From Paludibacter sp. (GTDB taxonomy: Bacteria > Bacteroidota > Bacteroidia > Bacteroidales > Paludibacteraceae), in the NCBI GenBank assembly GCA_028710895.1, contig JAQTTH010000013.1:62001-126000 (forward strand): a stretch of 64,000 nucleotides of DNA, given 5' to 3'. Below, one piece after another: positions 54,875 through 63,976 of this stretch. Each line of letters begins with the position of its first letter. The stretch's first letter is position 1. The position numbers were made by a program, and so were the translations under genes. Under the pieces are notes generated by a model. That model worked only from the letters and a program-made list of their open reading frames with translations. It did no database searches and had not been told where the DNA came from.

Positions 54875-56338
54875 TTAATTTTCAACCATGTTGTAAAAAT
54901 TCTTCCAGCCTATTGCCGACTGATAAGCCGCTTTAGCTCCTTTGGGAACATATAGTGTGCATTTTCCTGTATTTACACTTTCAAATGCTGTTGATGAATT
55001 GGTTAAGTCGACCGGTGTTGTAGGTTTTGCATAAATACTGGTCAGACCTGTGCAGTTATAAAACGCCCGATGCCCGATTGATAGGATTGTTTCGGGAATA
55101 GTTACCGAAGTAAGGCTTGTGCAGTTGCTAAATGCCGAATTATCAATAAACATGATATCGGAAGGAATGATGTAGGCACCGGATTTTGAAACAACACAGC
55201 GTTTAATCGTAAACTGGCTGGCATCAATTAATACCCCGTTTGCGAATGAAAATAAACTGTTATCAGGAGCAACGGCAAACGATGTTATACCCGAACAATC
55301 GATAAAAACATTCTGACCGATAGACGAAATGCCAGAAGAAACAGGAAATGCGCCCACCAACCCGCTGCATCCGCTAAAAGCATAATCTTCGATGGCATAG
55401 GTGGCGGCAGGTATTGTGATGGATGTCAGTCCGGTGCAATTGGCAAAGGCATACGGTCCTATGTCACCAACAGTTGCAGGGACGGCATAACTGCCTGTTT
55501 TACCCGCCGGGAATTGAACCAACATGGTTTGATCCACATTGAAAAGAACTCCATTTATTGCCGAAAAAGATGCATTAGCAGGGTCAACGTTAAACAATCC
55601 GCTACAGCCATTGAAAGCCGAATTTCCAATCTGTGAAACAGTTGCAGGGAGTAAAACTGTGCTTAAATTATTGCAATAGGCAAATGCCCAGGGTTTAATC
55701 GTGAAAACCGAATCGGGAATAGTCAATGTACCTGAAAGGTTTGTGCAGTTTTGAAATGCCGATTCGCCAATGTATTTTACAGCCGATAATTTCACACTGA
55801 TTAATCCGTCGCAAAACGAAAAAGCCGATCTACCGATGGTGTCGCGTACCGAAGCCGGGATTTCAATGATGCCGCTTAATCCGCAATGGTTGAATGCATA
55901 ATCCCGAATGGATTTGAGATTTTTGGGCAACAATATGCCTTGCAGTTTAAACTTACCGTAGGAAGTTTCCGGATTGTAGAAGGCAAACTCGGGAATGGCA
56001 TTGGCCGAATAGTTATATACCCGTGTTCCAGCACTTCCTTCGAATCCGTTGTAGGCGGCAATCGTGGCATTACTCAAATCGATATATGCCAGATTGGGCA
56101 TCTTATCGCGCATAGTAGCAAAATCACGGCTGTCGATTGTATCATTAATAACAAGACTCGTTACAGAACTTAATCGCAAAAACAACGCTTTCTCCAGTCC
56201 GCCGGCTCTCATTCCACTAATGGTGGTCACACCATTGGAAGTCGTTGCTTGGGCGTGGAAAATACTGTCGTCGTCACAACTTGTGAATGTTGTGATAAAA
56301 CTCAGCAATAGGATGATTGATACAGAGAAATTCTTCAT
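54875..56338 (-). CDS. BspA-type leucine-rich repeat lipoprotein
   Basis: A 487-residue surface lipoprotein (lipobox FTSC, about Cys21) made of LRR_5/BspA-like repeats of about 23 residues, for example IPDSVFTIKPWAFAYCNNL, IPAATYAIEDYAFSGCSGL and IPETILSIGHRAFYNCTGL. BspA proteins usually bind surfaces or host proteins. It lies between two multihaem cytochrome genes with gaps of 29 and 15 bp, an unusual partner. Perhaps it helps organise or anchor the cytochromes. Confidence 0.85.
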   Translation of the reverse strand: MKNFSVSIILLLSFITTFTSCDDDSIFHAQATTSNGVTTISGMRAGGLEKALFLRLSSVTSLVINDTIDSRDFATMRDKMPNLAYIDLSNATIAAYNGFEGSAGTRVYNYSANAIPEFAFYNPETSYGKFKLQGILLPKNLKSIRDYAFNHCGLSGIIEIPASVRDTIGRSAFSFCDGLISVKLSAVKYIGESAFQNCTNLSGTLTIPDSVFTIKPWAFAYCNNLSTVLLPATVSQIGNSAFNGCSGLFNVDPANASFSAINGVLFNVDQTMLVQFPAGKTGSYAVPATVGDIGPYAFANCTGLTSITIPAATYAIEDYAFSGCSGLVGAFPVSSGISSIGQNVFIDCSGITSFAVAPDNSLFSFANGVLIDASQFTIKRCVVSKSGAYIIPSDIMFIDNSAFSNCTSLTSVTIPETILSIGHRAFYNCTGLTSIYAKPTTPVDLTNSSTAFESVNTGKCTLYVPKGAKAAYQSAIGWKNFYNMVEN

Positions 56339-56367
56339 GCGTTGAATTTAGACTGATTCAGAACTGT

Positions 56368-57972
56368 TTATTTGTGACAGGTTGCGCAGGCAATGTCATT
56401 GAATTTGTATTGGATGTATTTTCCTTTGCTATCCATCACCGGTTTGTGGCATTCTTCGCATTTCACCGTGGCATGAGCACCATCCAGTTTAAACCGCGAT
56501 GTGTTGTGATCGAATTTAGAATTTTCAAACTTATCGAATCCGTGACAGCGGGCACAGTTGGTTTTACCTTCAACTTCAAATTGTCCGGCATGCGAATCTT
56601 TGTGGCAGCTGGAGCATTCTTTGGTGAGCCCTTTGAACTGTTGCGTTCTTACTCCCTTTTCGTTTTTGGCGTAATGACATTCAGCACAAGCAGTATTAGC
56701 ATGTTCACCTTCCAGTTTGTAACCCGTTTTGTCGTGGTCGAATTTTATTTCGTGCCAGTTATTTACATTGTGACAAATAGAGCAGTCTTTGTTTGGCATA
56801 AACTTGTCCTCAATCTGACCTTCGTGTTCGTTTTTATGGCAACTTACGCAACGTTTACTTACCTTGAATGTCCAGTGATCATCCTTTTTATGGCAGGCTA
56901 CACACGAAGTGGCTAAGTGAGCTCCTTCGAGTTTGAATTTCTTATTGTGTTTCTCGATTGTGAATGTGCTCGGCGTAAATCCGTCGTTTGTATGGCACTG
57001 GTTACAATCCGGTTTTGTTCCATCACGGTGTTTGAATTCGCCGTTGTGATAGTCCTTGTGGCAATCCTGACACTGATCGTGTTTAATTGGATCGGTCATT
57101 TTACCGCTTTTATGGCATTCCTTGCAATCAACCTGCCTGTGCTCGCCAATCAGTTTAAAATTGGTTTTGTCGTGGTTAAAAGATTTCATGCTTTTGTTGA
57201 AAAAGAATGATTCTTCGGTGTGGCAGCGCTTGCAGTCCTGACCGAATTTATTCTTATGCACATCTTCGTGACAAGCCGTACAATTATCAAACTTCAATCC
57301 ATTGAAACGCTGGAATTTCTTGCCGTTGAGTACCTCGAACTTATGGCAGTCGATACATTTTACGGTTCTGTGCTTGCCCAATAAGGGAAATTTGGTTTTG
57401 CTATGGTCAAATCCTGTGGCATTTTTCCATGAATTGAAGTTATGGCATTCGGCACATTTTGATGATAATTTTCCCTGATGGTAATCTTCGTGACACGACA
57501 AACAATTCTGACTTAAACCGAGATAGGTTCCTGCTCTTTTCTTCAACACAGGGTCTTTGATAAATTCCGGTTTATGACACTTAGCACATTCCTGTTTAGC
57601 GTGTTCGCCTTTGAGTACGAATCCGGTGAGGTTGTGGTTGAAGAGTTTTTTGTTCAGCCGAATCATGTCGAAATTGCGGCCATGGTGATCGCTGTGGCAA
57701 ACGGCACAGTTTTTCTGCCCCACTTCTCTCGACGAGTGAAAGCCTTTGTGCGCATCAATTTCAACTTTGATTTCTTTGTGACAGGCAAGGCATTTTTCGC
57801 GGGTAACTTTGTTCCCCACGCTGTGGCATTGGGTACAATTACTAACGCCTTCGAGGTTGGCATGCGACTTGCTGAGGTCACCAGGTGATATTTGTGCGGA
57901 CACATTGAAGCACACTGAAATAAACAGTCCGGCAAGGAGCAAAAATTGATATGTTCTTGTTGAAAATGCCAT
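56368..57972 (-). CDS. Twenty-haem c-type cytochrome
   Basis: A 534-residue exported cytochrome with signal peptide (FLLLAGLFISVCFNVSAQ) and twenty CxxCH motifs from CTQCH to CATCH. The repeat unit of roughly 50 residues carries phrases such as FDHSKTKFPLLGKHRTVKC and FDHDKTGYKLEGEHANTAC, in which the FDH and xxGxH histidines probably give axial ligands. It is likely to form an extended haem wire. Located between the Fe-S/FAD oxidoreductase and the BspA-like gene. Confidence 0.92.
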   Translation of the reverse strand: MAFSTRTYQFLLLAGLFISVCFNVSAQISPGDLSKSHANLEGVSNCTQCHSVGNKVTREKCLACHKEIKVEIDAHKGFHSSREVGQKNCAVCHSDHHGRNFDMIRLNKKLFNHNLTGFVLKGEHAKQECAKCHKPEFIKDPVLKKRAGTYLGLSQNCLSCHEDYHQGKLSSKCAECHNFNSWKNATGFDHSKTKFPLLGKHRTVKCIDCHKFEVLNGKKFQRFNGLKFDNCTACHEDVHKNKFGQDCKRCHTEESFFFNKSMKSFNHDKTNFKLIGEHRQVDCKECHKSGKMTDPIKHDQCQDCHKDYHNGEFKHRDGTKPDCNQCHTNDGFTPSTFTIEKHNKKFKLEGAHLATSCVACHKKDDHWTFKVSKRCVSCHKNEHEGQIEDKFMPNKDCSICHNVNNWHEIKFDHDKTGYKLEGEHANTACAECHYAKNEKGVRTQQFKGLTKECSSCHKDSHAGQFEVEGKTNCARCHGFDKFENSKFDHNTSRFKLDGAHATVKCEECHKPVMDSKGKYIQYKFNDIACATCHK

Positions 57973-57983
57973 GCTTCTTTTTT

Positions 57984-59318
57984 TTATTTGTGTTTCAATA
58001 CCGCTTCGCCGTATTTGGTTGTAACCTGTATGCCTATCTTTTTCAAAAACTGAGTTGGTAATTCACCGCCGGCAAATATATAAACCAAATCATTTTCAAG
58101 TGTGATGATTTCTTTGGCGCTGTTTTCGGTATAACTTACCGATTTCGTATCAATCGAAGTCAGATTGGTATTGAATTTTACATTTAATTTGCCGTTATCC
58201 TTTGCTTCGTGAATTAGTTCGGCATTCCGCTTTTTCAACCGTGTAAAGTTTTCGCCGCGGTAGGAGAGGGTAACGCTGTTTTGGTCGCACAGACCAAGTG
58301 CTGCTTCCACTGCCGAATCACCACCACCAACAATTACGATTTTCTTTCCACTAATTGCTTCGGGTTCAAGCAGACGGTAAGCAACTTTTTCGCTCATCTC
58401 ACCCGGTACATTTAATTTGCGCGGTGTACCACGTCGACCGATTGCCAGCAACACGCTTTTAGCCGTATATTTTTCGCCTGTGATTGTTTCTACAGTAAAT
58501 ACATTATCAGCTTTTACAATACTTTCAACCTTTGAGTTTTCTTTTATTGTAATATCATTTTTAGCAATAACATCATTCCATAGATTGAGAAGTTCCATTT
58601 TATTGGTTTCGAAAAGTTTTACCTTTCCATAAAGTGGTAAATCCATTGGATGCGTCATGATAATTTTTGAACGCGGAAAGGTGGCAACTGTACCGCCCAA
58701 CGTATCCTGTTCGAGTGTAATGACACTAAGTCCTGCTTTTTTGGCTGCCAGTGTAGCCGAAATCCCGGCAGGTCCACCACCCACCACCAATAAATCGTAT
58801 TCGGCAATTGCCGATTTGTTGAGCGCTTTCACTATGTTTTCGGCAGCTTCGCGTCCCTGCGTAACGGCATTGCGTATCAAGCCCATTCCACCAATCTCAC
58901 CGGCAATGTAAAGTCCCTGTATGTTAGTCTGGAAGTTAGCATCTACGTTTGGTAGATCAACGCCTCTTTTTTCAGTACCTATCCACAATGAAATAGCTTC
59001 AACCGGACATGCTTTAAAACAAGCTCCGTGACCAATACACTGGGACGTATTGATAACAGTGGCTCTGCCATTTCGGATTCCAATAATATCGTGCTCGGGG
59101 CAGGCAGTTACACAGGCACCACTTTTGATACAACGGTTCGGGTCAATGACCGGATACAGTGAAACAGGTTCATGCAATCCATCTTCTTTGGCTTGCGTAA
59201 TTTTTTCATCCACCTCGCTGGATTCACGACGCTGTTTCCGGATGTAGATAAATAAGATACCTACAATCAGTAAGGCCGTGATGCCATAGATTGCTATTTG
59301 TTCAATAAGTACTTCCAT
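57984..59318 (-). CDS. Membrane-anchored Fe-S/FAD oxidoreductase (thioredoxin reductase-like)
   Basis: 444 residues: a transmembrane anchor (about 10-27), a two-cluster ferredoxin-like region (about 58-110) and a thioredoxin reductase-like flavoprotein domain (from about 172: LLVVGGGPAGISATLAAK; NAD(P) motif VIVGGGDSAVEAAL). Both cluster motifs lack the second cysteine: C63-IKS-GAC-VTACP and C94-IGH-GAC-FKACP, with Ser66 and His97 instead. It probably passes electrons from NAD(P)H to the cytochrome b encoded immediately upstream; stop and start share a base. Confidence 0.8.
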   Translation of the reverse strand: MEVLIEQIAIYGITALLIVGILFIYIRKQRRESSEVDEKITQAKEDGLHEPVSLYPVIDPNRCIKSGACVTACPEHDIIGIRNGRATVINTSQCIGHGACFKACPVEAISLWIGTEKRGVDLPNVDANFQTNIQGLYIAGEIGGMGLIRNAVTQGREAAENIVKALNKSAIAEYDLLVVGGGPAGISATLAAKKAGLSVITLEQDTLGGTVATFPRSKIIMTHPMDLPLYGKVKLFETNKMELLNLWNDVIAKNDITIKENSKVESIVKADNVFTVETITGEKYTAKSVLLAIGRRGTPRKLNVPGEMSEKVAYRLLEPEAISGKKIVIVGGGDSAVEAALGLCDQNSVTLSYRGENFTRLKKRNAELIHEAKDNGKLNVKFNTNLTSIDTKSVSYTENSAKEIITLENDLVYIFAGGELPTQFLKKIGIQVTTKYGEAVLKHK

Positions 59319-60115
59319 TATTTAAAAAATATCCATGAATAACCAAAGTATAAAGCAACACCTACATGTATAACCATGATGATTAGCATAATGAGCGCGA
59401 AAGGCAGATGAATCACATGCCAGTGTTTAAACAGCTTTTGAAGTCTGTCGAGTCGTTTAATACGCCACCGTAGTCTTCTTTCATTTCTCAGTAGACGACG
59501 AACTTTACGATAATCCTTTTTAGGTATTTTCTTCGAAATGAGTTTCAGTTTTATCTCGGAAAATCTACCTGTTTTCAGTTCGGAAACTTTGATATCGAAT
59601 TTTTCATTTAATTCATTATCCAATTGTGCTTTGTAGTCATTTATTTCACGGATACTCAATTCCCGTCCCTCGATAGTTCTCGGAATCTGAATGTAGATAA
59701 ACCGTCCCACAAGACCACTCAGAAAGACTACTGTCAGACTCCAGTAACCGATGGAAATAAGACCACCGAATTTAAAAGATGTATGAAATGTTACAAGAAC
59801 AAAGCCCAACGAGCAAAGGAAAATATGTACTTCGAGCCAGTATTTCAGAACTCCCCAACGGGCAAAAACTTTCATGCGTTTACGAGCCATGTAGGCAAAC
59901 AAACCAATTACAATTAGTAATGTTCCCACAACTCCCAAACCATGACCGATAAAACCGTTTGGTTTTAGTAGTTCATTCAAAGGGTGATCAAGACGGCCAG
60001 CCCCTTCAACGGGTAGTTTGTAGTATGTGAAACCGATGTATCCCAACCAAACAATGGCTGCAATTACAACCAGTGTATAGAGGGTTAATAATAATCCATG
60101 AAAAAACTTCGACAT
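59318..60115 (-). CDS. Membrane cytochrome b-like protein
   Basis: A 265-residue integral membrane protein with about five transmembrane segments (near 5-30, 55-74, 93-112, 118-140 and 235-258) and histidines placed as haem ligands (H58, H97, a histidine in FHTSF, HWHVIHLPF and VIHVGVA). A basic cytoplasmic loop lies at about 145-230. It would take electrons from the quinone pool or the adjacent Fe-S/FAD protein and hand them to the multihaem cytochromes. First gene of the operon. Confidence 0.7.
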   Translation of the reverse strand: MSKFFHGLLLTLYTLVVIAAIVWLGYIGFTYYKLPVEGAGRLDHPLNELLKPNGFIGHGLGVVGTLLIVIGLFAYMARKRMKVFARWGVLKYWLEVHIFLCSLGFVLVTFHTSFKFGGLISIGYWSLTVVFLSGLVGRFIYIQIPRTIEGRELSIREINDYKAQLDNELNEKFDIKVSELKTGRFSEIKLKLISKKIPKKDYRKVRRLLRNERRLRWRIKRLDRLQKLFKHWHVIHLPFALIMLIIMVIHVGVALYFGYSWIFFK

Positions 60116-60183
60116 GCTATTCTGTTTTACTGAAATACTCTCTGAATTAGCTATTTTCGGCTGTATCCTGAATAATCCAACTT

Positions 60184-60220
60184 CAAAAGTAACTAAAATA
60201 AATTGAAATCATTTCAATTT
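60184..60220 (-). promoter_or_regulatory. Promoter with overlapping palindrome for the cytochrome operon
   Basis: On the minus strand TACTTTTG (60191-60184) is the -7 element, with TTG 22 nt upstream (60216-60214). The perfect palindrome AAATTGAAA-TCA-TTTCAATTT (60200-60220) covers the -33 region. Its TTGA-N7-TCAA form recalls Crp/Fnr-family sites. Confidence 0.45.
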
Positions 60221-60312
60221 TAATGCTCACGTACGCTATTTATATTGATTCTGAATTAGCTTTTCTACATTTCTTACTTTAGAATCAATAGTAAATAGTC
60301 TCAAACGCATTT

Positions 60313-63300
60313 TCATTCTTTTGTTGGTTGCTTAACAGCTCTCTGTTTTTTTTCAGACAAATATGCACCAAAAATGACTAAGCCAATGGCCAAAATGGCT
60401 ACATATACCCAAACCGGAACGGGTGGGGGTGTTCCCTGACCGTAGGAATGCATTCCCGACAGGTAATAGTTTACACCAACAAAGGTCATGATAACCGAAC
60501 TAAATCCAACCAACGAAGCAATATTGAAAACCAACAGGCTATTCATTTTAGGTATTTTACGCAAGTGAAGTACCACCGAATAAACAAGCACACTTACCAA
60601 TGCCCAGGTTTCTTTCGAGTCCCAGCCCCAATAACGTCCCCACGATTCGTTGGCCCAAACGCCACCCAAAAATGTTCCTACAGTAAGCATGAATAATCCG
60701 ATGGTAAGAGCCAGCTCGATGATATAGCTGAATTCCTGTATGTTTTCGTTTATTTTAGCGGCATTGTTTGGTCTGCGGGCAATCATCAAACACATGTTGA
60801 AAAATGCCAACATGGCACCTGTTGCCAGAAAACCATAACTCGACGTAATAACAGCCACGTGAACAACCAACCAGTACGATTTTAATACCGGAACAAGGTT
60901 TGTAATTTCGGGGTTCATCCAACTCATTCCGGCTACCGAAAGAGCTGTAGCTGCAAGGAGCGAAGTAATTGCCAGTGTAATCGGATTGCGGCTTGCAAAT
61001 ATCAATCCGGCAAGAGTAGTTCCCCAACCGACAAAAATCATGGCTTCGTATCCGTTACTCCAGGGCGCATGACCTGAAATATACCAACGTAGTGCCAATC
61101 CGGCTGTGTAAACAAGGAACATAACCGCCAAGGGATAAATGCTTTTATTCAGGTATTTATCAATTTTAGGATTGAATTTCAGAATATTGAAAACATGCAT
61201 TGTAATAAGTAATAGTCCGATAAGACCATACAGAATAGCCAGGGTAACGAAGATGCTCAGGTTATTGTAGAATACTTCCATTTTTACACGACTTTTGCTT
61301 GGCAGTTGCACACCACCATTCATTTGCTGGTAGTTCTTCAAACTGATTAATGCCAGATTTGCATTGCTCCAGTCTCCGGTTTCGTTTGCCTCAACCAAGG
61401 CACCAAGGTATGCACCAAGTAGTTTCTCCGGTTCGCTGCCAGCTGTTGTTGGCATGGTAGTTCCCATACCACCCATCATGCTGTTGGCTGCAGAAGTACT
61501 CATGGTATCACCGCCCATAGGGCATTTTGCACCTGAATCAACTGCCATTTCCTGCATCGATTTATCCAGTTTCCCTGCCTTTCCGGTTTTTCCTGTCACA
61601 GGGCATTTATCGGCTGAGCCACTCATCATGCCTTCGCCCATAGCCGTTTCTCCGGTTGCGGGTTTATCGGTCATGCCGGTTTTACCACTCATAGGACAAA
61701 CAGTGCCATCGGCCATTGTCATTCCGGGCATTGTTTCTTCGGCTGCAGCTTGCGGAGTGAAAGTTGTTACAGCTATCCATTTGTCTGTATCGTGCCCCGC
61801 CACCGGGAAAATGGTGAGCATGCTGCCGGAGAAAATGCTGTTTACAATATTGACGCGTTCGTCGACATTGATTAATTCCTTTTCGTACTGGTTGCGCATG
61901 GATGGATCTTTCTGGTAAATGGCATCCACTTTGTCAGCCAGTTTATATTGTCCGTTGTTTTTAGCGTCGAATAGCTGACTGTATGAAACGTAGTCTTTTT
62001 CGGCACCAAGTTCTTTGGCAAGTCCATCGTGAGCCACCTTAATCATTGGTTCGTTTTGCCAATGCTCAGGGTTTGTACACATACCCATCAATACTTCGAG
62101 CGACGATTGCTTGTTGTAGCTTGTTTTCTTCGTTATTTTGCGGATAAGATCTGAAGCGTAGGTGCTGATAGGTTCCACACGTCCCTGAGCTTCGTCCTGA
62201 ATCAACAAACTGCTCAATGCTTTGAAATGTGCTTCTTTGCCTTTGTTTTTATCAACGGCTGCTGACATAGTGGCTGCAGTTGCGAGAAATCCAACCAACA
62301 AAAGTGTTTTGGCTGCTTTGCGTTTTTGTTGCAGGTTGTTGCTAAGTTTTATCACTGTGTGGAAACGGCTGTTTTTGTTGAATAATGTCAGAACCATACC
62401 AATGAGCATCAACAGATAACCAACATAAGTTACCAGCGTTCCCCAGTAATCGTGATTCACGGATAGGATTGTTCCTTGTTCATCGTTGTCGTACGACGAC
62501 TGGAAGAATCGATAACCGCGGTAGTTGAGAATGTTATTCATATAGATACGGAACGGTGTTTCTGTTTTTGTTTCCTTATCCGTCAACGTTATTTCGCTGG
62601 CGTATGACGAAGGACTGTTTGAACCCGGATAGCGATCGAGTTGGAAATCGCGCAGGGTGATGCTGAAAGGTAGTTTCTGAGGCAGGTTACCATACTCAAT
62701 GCTTACTTTCACATCGTTTAGTAAACAGGTTCCGGGGTTTGAAACTTCATTCTCTGCTGTCAATACATTTATTTTTTTGCTTGTGGTACCGTCGCTCACA
62801 TTAAATATAATGGCATTTTTTGGTTGCATTTTCACGCCCATTTTGTTCATGTCGGGTGTAAACTGCGTCAGGCTCTTTTTGCTGTGTGTCAGGAATTTTT
62901 TCAGCACAAATACAAGGTTACCTGTTTTGTAAATTGTCCGTTCCTGTGCAACTAACTGAGTATTTGCGGGAACAGTTACTTCGTTACTTTCCATCATCCC
63001 CATTTTATTTACAGGCGTATTGGCTTGCATAAATAGCTGTTCACCGTCCATCGTAAAATGGATATCAGCTTTTACAGTAGTGTCGGCAAAGGCAAAGCGG
63101 GTGCCGTTGCTCTCATTGCTTTCGCCGGCAGTGAGAATAATGTCCTGACCACTGCTGCTCTGATTCATCACAAAAACATCGAAACCAGGTTCGCCTTTTT
63201 CGTCGGCTTCCAATGTCTCGATGGTGTTTGGAACGTAAAGTTCACTCTCCAGTGTAATTGTTTTATCTCCGATTTCCAGTGTTTGAGAGAATTCGTTCGA

Positions 63301-63735
63301 TTCGGTATCGCCAAATGATGCATCAAAGTTTTTCTCCACTTTTTGACCGTTCTGTTCAGCCACTATGCGTAGCGAGCTTTTCTCAGAGGTGATTTCGTTG
63401 CTTGTTTGTCCCTCGCGAAGATGCATGATTCCTTCCGAACCAAAATAGCGTGTAATGCCAGCCCCAATCAGAATAACGATAAATGATAAATGGAAAAGCA
63501 GCACGCTGACTTTGTGTTTGTTTGTCATTTTGAAGCGAATAATGCTTCCCAACATGTTGACGATAAGGAATGCCAACAGCAGTTCGAACCACTTGGCATT
63601 GTAGATGATTTCTTTGGCATAAGGTGTGCCGTTAGCATTTTCGGCAAAAGTGGCGTAACCTATGCTTGCTGCAAAAATGGCCAGAAGCACGACGGTCGTC
63701 ACCATCGAGAAGAGAATATCGTTGAGTTTTTTCAT
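60313..63735 (-). CDS. ccsBA: Cytochrome c maturation fusion protein, ResB-CcsA type (CcsBA)
   Basis: About 1140 residues from the ATG at 63735 (the longer frame begins inside the promoter). The ResB half has early transmembrane segments and a large periplasmic domain. The C-terminal CcsA half (from about 835) has eight or so transmembrane segments and the WWD motif (WANESWGRYWGWDSKETW) for haem delivery. It attaches haem to CxxCH cytochromes, needed for the two multihaem proteins here. The periplasmic region between the halves holds a Met/Cys-rich insert (about 675-775) with CPMSGKTG, CPVTGKTG and CPMGG repeats not expected in this family. Confidence 0.9.
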   Translation of the reverse strand: MKKLNDILFSMVTTVVLLAIFAASIGYATFAENANGTPYAKEIIYNAKWFELLLAFLIVNMLGSIIRFKMTNKHKVSVLLFHLSFIVILIGAGITRYFGSEGIMHLREGQTSNEITSEKSSLRIVAEQNGQKVEKNFDASFGDTESNEFSQTLEIGDKTITLESELYVPNTIETLEADEKGEPGFDVFVMNQSSSGQDIILTAGESNESNGTRFAFADTTVKADIHFTMDGEQLFMQANTPVNKMGMMESNEVTVPANTQLVAQERTIYKTGNLVFVLKKFLTHSKKSLTQFTPDMNKMGVKMQPKNAIIFNVSDGTTSKKINVLTAENEVSNPGTCLLNDVKVSIEYGNLPQKLPFSITLRDFQLDRYPGSNSPSSYASEITLTDKETKTETPFRIYMNNILNYRGYRFFQSSYDNDEQGTILSVNHDYWGTLVTYVGYLLMLIGMVLTLFNKNSRFHTVIKLSNNLQQKRKAAKTLLLVGFLATAATMSAAVDKNKGKEAHFKALSSLLIQDEAQGRVEPISTYASDLIRKITKKTSYNKQSSLEVLMGMCTNPEHWQNEPMIKVAHDGLAKELGAEKDYVSYSQLFDAKNNGQYKLADKVDAIYQKDPSMRNQYEKELINVDERVNIVNSIFSGSMLTIFPVAGHDTDKWIAVTTFTPQAAAEETMPGMTMADGTVCPMSGKTGMTDKPATGETAMGEGMMSGSADKCPVTGKTGKAGKLDKSMQEMAVDSGAKCPMGGDTMSTSAANSMMGGMGTTMPTTAGSEPEKLLGAYLGALVEANETGDWSNANLALISLKNYQQMNGGVQLPSKSRVKMEVFYNNLSIFVTLAILYGLIGLLLITMHVFNILKFNPKIDKYLNKSIYPLAVMFLVYTAGLALRWYISGHAPWSNGYEAMIFVGWGTTLAGLIFASRNPITLAITSLLAATALSVAGMSWMNPEITNLVPVLKSYWLVVHVAVITSSYGFLATGAMLAFFNMCLMIARRPNNAAKINENIQEFSYIIELALTIGLFMLTVGTFLGGVWANESWGRYWGWDSKETWALVSVLVYSVVLHLRKIPKMNSLLVFNIASLVGFSSVIMTFVGVNYYLSGMHSYGQGTPPPVPVWVYVAILAIGLVIFGAYLSEKKQRAVKQPTKE

Positions 63736-63813
63736 TTTTGACTTTAGAATTGAATAAATATTCGAAAAGCTCCCTGTAGAAGCTTTTAATGTTATAATAA
63801 ACTTTGATAAAGG

Positions 63814-63847
63814 CAAAGATATTGCATTTCTGACAGATATTTCTGTC
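63814..63847 (-). promoter_or_regulatory. Promoter with palindromic operator for ccsBA
   Basis: On the minus strand TATCTTTG (63821-63814) is the -7 element. The perfect palindrome GACAGA-TATT-TCTGTC (63832-63847) lies at the -33 position, where no TTTG is present, suggesting activator or repressor control. Confidence 0.5.
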
Positions 63848-63976
63848 TTTTTAAAGTAATTTTTGTTTTGTAATAATTATAAACGGGCTAATTGACTTAT
63901 TATTAATTTTCTATCATTAAACTATTTTACTTTTAAATTCTATGGCAAGCATTGATTTTAAATTTATATTACAAAA

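Noticed and set aside
61364-61918. Plus-strand 184-residue open frame opposite ccsBA
   Set aside because: Shadow of the Met/Cys-rich insert in the true gene; no promoter or family.
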